The notes under the pieces are model-generated. The model made no database searches and was not told the origin of the DNA. It was given only the letters and a program-made list of their open reading frames with translations. 8,166 nt of DNA from an uncultured Anaerolineales bacterium (GTDB taxonomy: Bacteria; Chloroflexota; Anaerolineae; Anaerolineales; UBA11657). The position numbers and the translations under genes were made by a program. Shown one piece after another: positions 1 to 5,987 of the stretch. Location of the stretch: NCBI GenBank assembly GCA_913040765.1, contig CAJWIA010000056.1, forward strand, positions 1 through 8,166, read 5' to 3'. How positions within the stretch are numbered: position 1 is the first letter of the stretch; the number at the start of each line of letters is the position of its first letter.

Positions 1-3
1 TAA

Positions 4-25
4 CAACTAATGATCAAATTAGTTG
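4..25 (-). other. Short inverted repeat just after the peptidase copy 1 stop codon
   Basis: CAACTAAT and ATTAGTTG form a perfect 8-bp stem around a 6-base loop, beginning one base beyond the TAA stop on the minus strand. It could protect the 3' end of the mRNA or act as a weak terminator. The stem is AT-rich and no clear U-run is visible, so I do not call it an intrinsic terminator. Confidence 0.4.
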
Positions 26-26
26 C

Positions 27-2051
27 TTATTCTTCACTTGGCTTAGTACCAAGATGCTTGTCAAACCAACCAGAAATTCTGCGCAAGCGTTCAATACGAT
101 TGCCAGGACGACCACCACGTGACAAACCATGATTCTCGCCCTCAAATATTACCAGCTCAACCTCACGACCCATCCAACGTAACACCGCAAACAACTGCTC
201 CGCCTGCTCAAGCGGAACACGATGATCTTCATCACTGTGAACAATTAGAAGTGGCGTATGCATATCTTCTGCATAAGCAACAGGAGATTGACGCCAAACT
301 TGCTCTAGATTACTCCAAGGATCTTCTCCAGTCTCGTTGCGAGTACCCTCAGGACCATTGTCGGCAGTACCTACCTTACTCAAATGGTTAACGATCGAAC
401 GTTGTGCCACAGCAGCTGCGAACCGATCAGTATGACCAACAATCCAGTTGGTCATGTAACCACCACAACTACCGCCAGTTACCCCCATGCGCTTCTCGTC
501 CACATAACCACGCGCGATCAATTCATCAACCCCCACCATCGTCTGTTCGTAATCCCTGCCACCTTGATCTCCTTCACTAGCCACTGTCCAGGCCTGACCA
601 TAACCAGCCGTAGTACCAATCGCATTAAAATACGCAACCAGATAACCAGCATTAGCTAAACTCTGAAACTCATGATTGAAATCCCAGGAAAACATAGAAC
701 AATGTACATATAACACGAGTGGGTATTTGCGTTTCTCATCAAATCCAGGAGGCTTCATCAACCAAGCATGTACTTTCTCTCCTTGGCCAGCATCAAACCA
801 ATACATCTCTGGAGTCCCCAGCCAATGATCTCGCAACCATGGGTTTATATCAGTCAAACAACTACTTTCACCTTGTTCCCAAATATATATGTCACCAGGA
901 CTAGATGGATCTGCTAAACCATAAGCCACATTACCACCTACAGCAGGACTGTACTCAAAAACCACTTGCTCGCCCTTGATCAATAATTCTTTGTTGCCTT
1001 TAACATCAATGCGATACAAATTTGTCGCAGCTTGCTCTGTCAACAGAAAATAAATCCAAGGATCTCCACTAGCCCACTTGAGCGTCACATTGGTCAAGCT
1101 TGGCCGCTGATCAGCCACTCCATAGTTGCCAACCTCTTGATCCAATCCAGGCGCAAGTTCGTGTGCTGTTTGTTTCTCCACATCTGCTAAATATGGGGTC
1201 ATGAAAATCCTACGGTTAGTAGGAGCAGGATGTGTATGACCAGCAAAGGCAATATATTTATCGTCTTCGCCCCAGACTGGACTATGACATTTACCAACCC
1301 AATCTGGCAAAAGTCTGAAAGGTGCCCCTCCAGGATGGTCACAAATAAATATCTGACCTTGACCAAGCTCTGTATTTTGCTCACGGGCAACACCAATAAA
1401 CGCTAAACGCTCCCCCTTATTACTCCATTTTGGCTCCGCATAATCACACTCACTATGAGTGATTTGACGCAGTGCACTAGAATTCAATTCCAATACCCAG
1501 ATCTGCAAAAAACGATCATGTACCCAACCTACACCATCTTGCTTGTAACGTAAGCGTCGTACAACTTTAATGGCTGGTTTAGGTACGCCATCGCGCGGAC
1601 CTCTATCATCTGGATTAGCTACAGGAGTCCAACGTACTCCAACAAGCCTCTCTCCACCAGCTGACCAATCCAAACTGGACAAAGGCTCTCCATCAACCTC
1701 AAAAATCTCTTCCTCTTCAGTTTCAACAGAATATATATGCACTGCACTGCCTACCACATCGGCTTCTACAGAGCGCCAAGAGTAAGCTAAACGACTGCCA
1801 TCTTTGCTCCATGCTATTGCTGAAGCTACACCAACCTCAGGCGTAAGACACTTGCCCTCGGAACTGTTCACACTCCTGAGATATACACGTGAGATATAAC
1901 CATTAGTATCTGAATGTGGCTGTTTTACTGTGTAGGCTACTGTTTGACCATTCGGACTAAGAGTGATTTCATCTGCCCAAGAAAACTTGAGCAAGTCCTC
2001 TGCAATTAACCCACGCTGTACACTACCGTATTTGCTATTCGCAATATCCAT
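27..2051 (-). CDS. S9 family serine peptidase (prolyl oligopeptidase / acylaminoacyl-peptidase type), copy 1
   Basis: A 674-residue protein with the two-domain layout of S9 peptidases, which cut short peptides or release N-acylated residues. Residues about 20-400 hold repeated beta-propeller-like strands (for example LSPNGQTVAY, WSKDGSRLAY, WSNKGERLAF). Residues about 415-670 form an alpha/beta-hydrolase domain. The triad is visible: Ser528 in GGSCGG, Asp609 in the DEDHRVP stretch and His641 in GENHG. The usual HGGP oxyanion motif reads HCSM (450-453). No signal peptide or membrane segment is evident, so it is probably cytoplasmic. The ATG at 2049-2051 has no clear Shine-Dalgarno site, but the N-terminus fits the family. 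The translation is identical to copy 2. Upstream lie only a VOC gene remnant and copy 2, so expression probably depends on read-through. Family assignment is firm; the substrate is unknown. Confidence 0.95.
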   Translation of the reverse strand: MDIANSKYGSVQRGLIAEDLLKFSWADEITLSPNGQTVAYTVKQPHSDTNGYISRVYLRSVNSSEGKCLTPEVGVASAIAWSKDGSRLAYSWRSVEADVVGSAVHIYSVETEEEEIFEVDGEPLSSLDWSAGGERLVGVRWTPVANPDDRGPRDGVPKPAIKVVRRLRYKQDGVGWVHDRFLQIWVLELNSSALRQITHSECDYAEPKWSNKGERLAFIGVAREQNTELGQGQIFICDHPGGAPFRLLPDWVGKCHSPVWGEDDKYIAFAGHTHPAPTNRRIFMTPYLADVEKQTAHELAPGLDQEVGNYGVADQRPSLTNVTLKWASGDPWIYFLLTEQAATNLYRIDVKGNKELLIKGEQVVFEYSPAVGGNVAYGLADPSSPGDIYIWEQGESSCLTDINPWLRDHWLGTPEMYWFDAGQGEKVHAWLMKPPGFDEKRKYPLVLYVHCSMFSWDFNHEFQSLANAGYLVAYFNAIGTTAGYGQAWTVASEGDQGGRDYEQTMVGVDELIARGYVDEKRMGVTGGSCGGYMTNWIVGHTDRFAAAVAQRSIVNHLSKVGTADNGPEGTRNETGEDPWSNLEQVWRQSPVAYAEDMHTPLLIVHSDEDHRVPLEQAEQLFAVLRWMGREVELVIFEGENHGLSRGGRPGNRIERLRRISGWFDKHLGTKPSEE

Positions 2052-2075
2052 AATCTAATACCAATAATATACCAA

Positions 2076-2119
2076 TCAATCTTCAGGATAAGCCCAACTA
2101 TGTGCATGAGGCTGAATTA
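2076..2119 (-). pseudogene. 3' fragment of the VOC gene left at the duplication joint
   Basis: These 44 bp are identical to the 3' end of the VOC gene at 4203-4246. They encode its last 13 residues (IQPHAHSWAYPED), the stop codon and two bases of a further codon. There is no start or upstream coding sequence, so it is a passive remnant of the tandem duplication and not a gene. It sits 24 bp upstream of the start of peptidase copy 1, so that gene keeps exactly the native translation-initiation context. Confidence 0.9.
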
Positions 2120-2130
2120 TTCAAACCTAA

Positions 2131-2152
2131 CAACTAATGATCAAATTAGTTG
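2131..2152 (-). other. Short inverted repeat just after the peptidase copy 2 stop codon
   Basis: Duplicate of the hairpin at 4-25: an 8-bp CAACTAAT / ATTAGTTG stem with a 6-base loop, one base after the stop codon. On the minus strand it is followed by GTTAGGTTTGAATAATT and not by a U-run. Read-through into peptidase copy 1 is therefore plausible. Confidence 0.4.
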
Positions 2153-2153
2153 C

Positions 2154-4178
2154 TTATTCTTCACTTGGCTTAGTACCAAGATGCTTGTCAAACCAACCAG
2201 AAATTCTGCGCAAGCGTTCAATACGATTGCCAGGACGACCACCACGTGACAAACCATGATTCTCGCCCTCAAATATTACCAGCTCAACCTCACGACCCAT
2301 CCAACGTAACACCGCAAACAACTGCTCCGCCTGCTCAAGCGGAACACGATGATCTTCATCACTGTGAACAATTAGAAGTGGCGTATGCATATCTTCTGCA
2401 TAAGCAACAGGAGATTGACGCCAAACTTGCTCTAGATTACTCCAAGGATCTTCTCCAGTCTCGTTGCGAGTACCCTCAGGACCATTGTCGGCAGTACCTA
2501 CCTTACTCAAATGGTTAACGATCGAACGTTGTGCCACAGCAGCTGCGAACCGATCAGTATGACCAACAATCCAGTTGGTCATGTAACCACCACAACTACC
2601 GCCAGTTACCCCCATGCGCTTCTCGTCCACATAACCACGCGCGATCAATTCATCAACCCCCACCATCGTCTGTTCGTAATCCCTGCCACCTTGATCTCCT
2701 TCACTAGCCACTGTCCAGGCCTGACCATAACCAGCCGTAGTACCAATCGCATTAAAATACGCAACCAGATAACCAGCATTAGCTAAACTCTGAAACTCAT
2801 GATTGAAATCCCAGGAAAACATAGAACAATGTACATATAACACGAGTGGGTATTTGCGTTTCTCATCAAATCCAGGAGGCTTCATCAACCAAGCATGTAC
2901 TTTCTCTCCTTGGCCAGCATCAAACCAATACATCTCTGGAGTCCCCAGCCAATGATCTCGCAACCATGGGTTTATATCAGTCAAACAACTACTTTCACCT
3001 TGTTCCCAAATATATATGTCACCAGGACTAGATGGATCTGCTAAACCATAAGCCACATTACCACCTACAGCAGGACTGTACTCAAAAACCACTTGCTCGC
3101 CCTTGATCAATAATTCTTTGTTGCCTTTAACATCAATGCGATACAAATTTGTCGCAGCTTGCTCTGTCAACAGAAAATAAATCCAAGGATCTCCACTAGC
3201 CCACTTGAGCGTCACATTGGTCAAGCTTGGCCGCTGATCAGCCACTCCATAGTTGCCAACCTCTTGATCCAATCCAGGCGCAAGTTCGTGTGCTGTTTGT
3301 TTCTCCACATCTGCTAAATATGGGGTCATGAAAATCCTACGGTTAGTAGGAGCAGGATGTGTATGACCAGCAAAGGCAATATATTTATCGTCTTCGCCCC
3401 AGACTGGACTATGACATTTACCAACCCAATCTGGCAAAAGTCTGAAAGGTGCCCCTCCAGGATGGTCACAAATAAATATCTGACCTTGACCAAGCTCTGT
3501 ATTTTGCTCACGGGCAACACCAATAAACGCTAAACGCTCCCCCTTATTACTCCATTTTGGCTCCGCATAATCACACTCACTATGAGTGATTTGACGCAGT
3601 GCACTAGAATTCAATTCCAATACCCAGATCTGCAAAAAACGATCATGTACCCAACCTACACCATCTTGCTTGTAACGTAAGCGTCGTACAACTTTAATGG
3701 CTGGTTTAGGTACGCCATCGCGCGGACCTCTATCATCTGGATTAGCTACAGGAGTCCAACGTACTCCAACAAGCCTCTCTCCACCAGCTGACCAATCCAA
3801 ACTGGACAAAGGCTCTCCATCAACCTCAAAAATCTCTTCCTCTTCAGTTTCAACAGAATATATATGCACTGCACTGCCTACCACATCGGCTTCTACAGAG
3901 CGCCAAGAGTAAGCTAAACGACTGCCATCTTTGCTCCATGCTATTGCTGAAGCTACACCAACCTCAGGCGTAAGACACTTGCCCTCGGAACTGTTCACAC
4001 TCCTGAGATATACACGTGAGATATAACCATTAGTATCTGAATGTGGCTGTTTTACTGTGTAGGCTACTGTTTGACCATTCGGACTAAGAGTGATTTCATC
4101 TGCCCAAGAAAACTTGAGCAAGTCCTCTGCAATTAACCCACGCTGTACACTACCGTATTTGCTATTCGCAATATCCAT
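2154..4178 (-). CDS. S9 family serine peptidase, copy 2 (adjacent to the intact VOC gene)
   Basis: Residue for residue the same 674-aa protein as the gene at 27-2051, shifted by 2127 bp: an N-terminal beta-propeller, then an alpha/beta-hydrolase domain with the Ser528, Asp609 and His641 triad. This copy keeps what appears to be the ancestral context. Its ATG (4176-4178) lies 24 bp beyond the stop codon of the two-domain VOC gene on the same strand, so the two are probably co-transcribed. The 24-bp spacer has no strong Shine-Dalgarno site, and translation may be partly coupled to the VOC gene. A short AT-rich inverted repeat (2131-2152) starts one base after its stop codon. There is no sign of decay in either copy, so the duplication must be recent, actively homogenised, or an assembly artefact. 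The cellular substrate cannot be read from the sequence. Confidence 0.95.
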   Translation of the reverse strand: MDIANSKYGSVQRGLIAEDLLKFSWADEITLSPNGQTVAYTVKQPHSDTNGYISRVYLRSVNSSEGKCLTPEVGVASAIAWSKDGSRLAYSWRSVEADVVGSAVHIYSVETEEEEIFEVDGEPLSSLDWSAGGERLVGVRWTPVANPDDRGPRDGVPKPAIKVVRRLRYKQDGVGWVHDRFLQIWVLELNSSALRQITHSECDYAEPKWSNKGERLAFIGVAREQNTELGQGQIFICDHPGGAPFRLLPDWVGKCHSPVWGEDDKYIAFAGHTHPAPTNRRIFMTPYLADVEKQTAHELAPGLDQEVGNYGVADQRPSLTNVTLKWASGDPWIYFLLTEQAATNLYRIDVKGNKELLIKGEQVVFEYSPAVGGNVAYGLADPSSPGDIYIWEQGESSCLTDINPWLRDHWLGTPEMYWFDAGQGEKVHAWLMKPPGFDEKRKYPLVLYVHCSMFSWDFNHEFQSLANAGYLVAYFNAIGTTAGYGQAWTVASEGDQGGRDYEQTMVGVDELIARGYVDEKRMGVTGGSCGGYMTNWIVGHTDRFAAAVAQRSIVNHLSKVGTADNGPEGTRNETGEDPWSNLEQVWRQSPVAYAEDMHTPLLIVHSDEDHRVPLEQAEQLFAVLRWMGREVELVIFEGENHGLSRGGRPGNRIERLRRISGWFDKHLGTKPSEE

Positions 4179-4202
4179 AATCTAATACCAATAATATACC
4201 AA

Positions 4203-5096
4203 TCAATCTTCAGGATAAGCCCAACTATGTGCATGAGGCTGAATTAACTCAATAGTAAAACCGACTCCGTCATCTGGATAAACAAATGCTTCATATCCAT
4301 CGTTAGCATCAAAAATCTTGTCTTGATAGATAGGTATACTATTTTCGTTTAGATACCTAATATCATTCTCTATCGTATCCGTCTGTAAGGCAAGATGTTC
4401 CAACTCTTGCCCACGCTCTTGAAGAAATTTGTTGACACGAGATTCAGGGTTCCAGTTCTGCACAATGTGCAACCAACATTCGTTTCCCAGCAAAACTCGT
4501 GCATCAAGCTGCATACCTTGCCCTTGATCGTCACGGAAATCACGAGCAGGCAATCCAAACAGATTCTCAAATCTTTCACATGCTGACTTTAAATCATCAA
4601 CACCAACGCCTATATGATGAAGTCGAAGCAGACCCATTGTATCGCTTACAGATTCATTGCCTACATCCTCAGGATAAGTCCAACTTGTATCATGGGGTTG
4701 AATCAATTCAATAGTAAAACCAATCCCATCGTCAGGATATACAAAAGCCTCATATCCATCATTGGCATCGAAAATCTTGTCTTGAAAAATGGGCACGCCC
4801 ATATCACGAATACGTTGCACATCAGTCTCTATGTCATCAGTTTCCAAAGCTATATGCTCAAGCCCTTCACCAACATTTTCCACGAATTGATAAACTCTTG
4901 AGTTAGGATCCCAGTTATGCACAATATGAATCCAACAATCATTTCCAAGTAAAATCCGAGAATCATACTGCATACCTTTACCCTGATCGTCACGGAAATC
5001 ACGGGCCTTTAAACCAAACACCTTTTCGAATTTGTTGAGAGTAGTTTGAAAATCCTTTACCGCAATGCCAATATGCTGTACACGAACAATTGTCAT
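4203..5096 (-). CDS. Two-domain VOC (glyoxalase / dioxygenase superfamily) protein
   Basis: A 297-residue protein made of two vicinal-oxygen-chelate domains, residues 1-144 and 154-297, joined by the 9-residue linker VGNESVSDT. The halves align without gaps at an offset of 153, with 91 of 144 positions identical by hand count. Candidate metal ligands, placed by comparison with methylmalonyl-CoA epimerase and glyoxalase, are His8, His57, His81 and Glu130. The matching set in domain 2 is His161, His210, His234 and Glu283, so both sites may bind metal. VOC proteins include lyases, epimerases, dioxygenases and resistance proteins, and nothing here picks the reaction. The ATG has AGGAGA eight bases upstream. 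It is first in a probable operon with the S9 peptidase 24 bp downstream. It is probably cytoplasmic, with no signal peptide or membrane segment. Confidence 0.9.
   Translation of the reverse strand: MTIVRVQHIGIAVKDFQTTLNKFEKVFGLKARDFRDDQGKGMQYDSRILLGNDCWIHIVHNWDPNSRVYQFVENVGEGLEHIALETDDIETDVQRIRDMGVPIFQDKIFDANDGYEAFVYPDDGIGFTIELIQPHDTSWTYPEDVGNESVSDTMGLLRLHHIGVGVDDLKSACERFENLFGLPARDFRDDQGQGMQLDARVLLGNECWLHIVQNWNPESRVNKFLQERGQELEHLALQTDTIENDIRYLNENSIPIYQDKIFDANDGYEAFVYPDDGVGFTIELIQPHAHSWAYPED
4206..5096 (-). repeat. Internal domain duplication within the VOC gene
   Basis: Codons 1-144 (4665-5096) and 154-297 (4206-4637) encode the two halves of the VOC protein. The best-conserved block is the 20 residues beginning QDKIFD at 105-124 and 258-277, which are identical, as is ARDFRDDQG. 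Met154 aligns with Met1, and the terminal YPED aligns with YPED at the end of domain 1. The repeat is thus about a full ancestral gene plus 27 bp of linker. The DNA has diverged at many synonymous sites, so this event is much older than the peptidase duplication. Confidence 0.9.
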
Positions 5097-5104
5097 ACCA
5101 CTAA

Positions 5105-5110
5105 TCTCCT
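5105..5110 (-). promoter_or_regulatory. Ribosome binding site of the VOC gene
   Basis: AGGAGA on the minus strand, separated by 8 bases from the ATG at 5094-5096. This supports the chosen start of the VOC gene. Confidence 0.8.
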
Positions 5111-5140
5111 ATTAATTACTATGCGAATTCACAAGTACAA

Positions 5141-5146
5141 TTTATA
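5141..5146 (-). promoter_or_regulatory. Candidate -10 box for the VOC-peptidase operon
   Basis: TATAAA on the minus strand, about 45 bases upstream of the VOC start, in the AT-rich stretch 5111-5160. No convincing -35 box lies at the usual distance (the bases there read AGTCAG), so the call is weak. The remainder of 5147-5280 shows no gene; only an imperfect 7-bp hairpin (about 5210-5232) is visible. Confidence 0.3.
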
Positions 5147-5280
5147 TATTACGCATATGTTGTCTGACTAAACTGCAGAGACACGCTAATTCTACCACCA
5201 GCAAAAATTTGTCTCTGGAAGCTAATAATCTAGAGTAGATGATCTGCCGTAATGCTTTGTAAAGTTGAGGTAGCTGCAAT

Positions 5281-5311
5281 AAATAAAGCCCGCTGAAGGC
5301 GGGCTTTATTT
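5281..5311 (-). terminator. Strong intrinsic terminator downstream of the 68-aa gene
   Basis: A perfect 13-bp stem, AAATAAAGCCCGC pairing with GCGGGCTTTATTT around a 5-base loop. It has a GC-rich core, and on the minus strand the descending arm runs into CTTTATTTATT. It begins 7 bases after the stop codon of the small gene at 5319-5525. The structure is close to symmetric, so it could also work on the plus strand, though no plus-strand gene leads into it. It separates the small gene from the VOC-peptidase operon. Confidence 0.9.
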
Positions 5312-5318
5312 TCCTTCG

Positions 5319-5525
5319 CTATTCTACTGGTACATTCATTGCGTCCCAATCGGATTGGCTACAAAACTTCGTCACATTACGACCATCAGGAAGTTTTCCA
5401 CGAAACGCATAACGAGTTCTTACCGAACCATTCTTTGTAGTAGAAGTATAACTAGTCTTCTTTATCTGACCATCTTGAAGCGTAACCTTCTCGCGGTTCT
5501 TTACATCATAAAACTCTACTGACAT
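5319..5525 (-). CDS. Small conserved-looking protein of unknown function (68 aa)
   Basis: I do not recognise the family with certainty. The protein has 68 residues, begins MSVEFYDVKN and ends DAMNVPVE. It is rich in Lys, Arg, Ser and Thr, has one Cys (55), and alternates short polar and hydrophobic stretches as a small beta-rich domain might (YDV, KVTL, TRYAFRG, NVTKF). No signal peptide or membrane segment is seen. The start at 5523-5525 is chosen because AAGGAGG lies 8 bases upstream. An in-frame ATG 18 codons earlier would place that site inside the gene. It has its own terminator 7 bases after the stop, so it is probably transcribed alone and well translated. A TATAAT box at 5689-5694 may be its promoter. 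That the gene is real is fairly sure; its function is open. Confidence 0.8.
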   Translation of the reverse strand: MSVEFYDVKNREKVTLQDGQIKKTSYTSTTKNGSVRTRYAFRGKLPDGRNVTKFCSQSDWDAMNVPVE

Positions 5526-5533
5526 TATACTGG

Positions 5534-5540
5534 CCTCCTT
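5534..5540 (-). promoter_or_regulatory. Ribosome binding site deciding the start of the 68-aa gene
   Basis: AAGGAGG on the minus strand, 8 bases before the ATG at 5523-5525. It is a full match to the anti-Shine-Dalgarno core at ideal spacing. It decides in favour of the 68-residue product over an 86-residue version starting at 5579. Confidence 0.85.
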
Positions 5541-5688
5541 ACCGGAAGTTTGGGATGACAGCAGCGGGCCTGCCATCATGTATTCATAAAAATATTGTTT
5601 TGCCCGAGGCCCTGCTCGAGACAGACTAATAAACTAATCGGTAAAACTACCATGATCTTACCGTACGACAGGTATTAGCACTATTCAG

Positions 5689-5694
5689 ATTATA
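5689..5694 (-). promoter_or_regulatory. Candidate -10 box (TATAAT) for the 68-aa gene
   Basis: A consensus TATAAT on the minus strand. The -35 position falls in the dyad at 5705-5726 and is not a good TTGACA match (TACATA at 17-bp spacing). If used, transcription would start near 5682 and leave an untranslated leader of about 150 bases. Such a promoter might need an activator, or be blocked by a repressor, at the dyad. Confidence 0.35.
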
Positions 5695-5704
5695 CACTAA
5701 ATGT

Positions 5705-5726
5705 TACTCAGTATGTATACTGAATA
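5705..5726. promoter_or_regulatory. Operator-like dyad between divergent genes
   Basis: TCAGTAT-GT-ATACTGA is a perfect 7+7 inverted repeat (5708-5723) with a 2-base spacer. After one mismatch it is extended by TA/TA pairs, giving an imperfect 22-bp palindrome. It sits at the -35 position of the TATAAT box at 5689-5694 and about 265 bp upstream of the E2 start. Its size and symmetry suit a dimeric DNA-binding protein, but palindromes of this kind also occur by chance in AT-rich spacers. Confidence 0.4.
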
Positions 5727-5932
5727 CAACCAAAGAATAGCCTATATAATATGAACAATTAAACTAACAATCACAGTATTTTGTCATATCAATTGTACAC
5801 AATAAGACACAGAAACCAATTCAAAATATAATGAGTAAATTTACTATAAGTAATAGTGTCGAAAATATTCGTAGACACTCGCTAGAGCAGAAACTTCAAC
5901 ATAAATTAGGAAATGCGATTTATCATCCTTGT

Positions 5933-5944
5933 TTGACATATGAT
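5933..5944 (+). promoter_or_regulatory. Promoter-like elements just upstream of E2
   Basis: TTGACA at 5933-5938 is a perfect -35 consensus and is directly followed by TATGAT (5939-5944), a five-of-six match to a -10 box. They cannot serve the same promoter. TTGACA has no good -10 17 bases downstream, while TATGAT would give a start near 5951 and a leader of about 37 bases. I take the TATGAT reading as slightly more likely. Confidence 0.3.
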
Positions 5945-5977
5945 ACACTCTTCACACTGTGCAGTAAGCCTAGAATC

Positions 5978-5983
5978 AGGAGG
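5978..5983 (+). promoter_or_regulatory. Ribosome binding site of the E2 gene
   Basis: AGGAGG ending 4 bases before the ATG at 5988-5990. The spacing is a little short, but the match is complete. It fixes the start at MPTKITMPKLGES, where lipoyl domains normally begin, and not at an upstream in-frame ATG at 5940. Confidence 0.85.
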
Positions 5984-5987
5984 CAAA

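Larger units (their letters stand above)
1..2119. repeat. Direct tandem repeat, copy 1 (period 2127 bp)
   Basis: Positions 1-2119 match 2128-4246. Every stretch I compared by eye was identical, and translations of several frames agree throughout. The copy contains the peptidase gene, its 24-bp upstream spacer and the last 44 bp of the VOC gene. Identity stops after GAATTA at 2119, where copy 1 continues TTCAAACC and copy 2 continues into the VOC gene. The left end coincides with the window start, so the repeat may extend further left, or there may be another copy. No transposase gene or terminal inverted repeats bound the unit. Confidence 0.95.
2128..4246. repeat. Direct tandem repeat, copy 2 (period 2127 bp)
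   Basis: Second copy of the unit, in the same orientation as the first. Its right end (4246) falls inside the coding sequence of the intact VOC gene, 44 bp from that gene's 3' end. This shows the breakpoint was set without regard to gene boundaries, as in ordinary recombination or replication-slippage duplications. The eight bases 2120-2127 separate the two visible matches. They are either joint filler or the leftmost bases of the unit, whose counterpart lies outside the window. Confidence 0.95.
5541..5977. other. Non-coding divergent spacer between the 68-aa gene and E2
   Basis: About 440 bp, mostly AT-rich, with no convincing gene. Besides the dyad and TATAAT box it holds a 6-bp inverted repeat CGGTAA/TTACCG (5639-5644 and 5658-5663, 13-base loop). 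A small CTCGAG/CTCGGG hairpin (minus strand) lies around 5605-5622, and there is a plus-strand TATAAT at 5745-5750. A 63-codon plus-strand reading frame from 5831 has no ribosome binding site and overlaps E2, so I do not count it. I see no tRNA, known riboswitch or mobile element. Confidence 0.6.

Noticed and set aside
4..25. Intrinsic terminator after the peptidase
   Set aside because: The 8-bp stem is AT-rich and no U-run follows on the minus strand, so it is listed only as an inverted repeat.
119..1785. Plus-strand reading frames of 60-90 codons inside peptidase copy 1, repeated in copy 2
   Set aside because: They lie antisense to a clear 674-codon gene, lack ribosome binding sites, and have compositions typical of shadow frames. 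Their repetition merely reflects the duplication.
1..4246. Transposon or insertion-sequence origin for the 2.1-kb repeat
   Set aside because: The unit encodes only the peptidase and a VOC fragment. Its ends show no terminal inverted repeats, and the right end cuts through a gene on one side only.
4206..4637. Domain 2 of the VOC protein as a separate gene starting at Met154
   Set aside because: No stop codon or ribosome binding site separates it from domain 1, and the frame is continuous, so a single fused protein is the simpler reading.
5112..5280. tRNA, small RNA or riboswitch between the terminator and the VOC gene
   Set aside because: No cloverleaf or known riboswitch core could be drawn; only an imperfect 7-bp hairpin around 5210-5232 is present.
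5526..5579. An 18-codon N-terminal extension of the small protein starting at 5579
   Set aside because: The AAGGAGG site at 5534-5540 would lie inside the coding sequence, which points to the ATG at 5523-5525 as the true start.
5940..5987. A 16-codon N-terminal extension of E2 starting at 5940
   Set aside because: AGGAGG lies just before the ATG at 5988, and lipoyl domains of this family start with a short M-x-x-x-I-x-M-P-K-L-G-E-S segment, exactly as from 5988.
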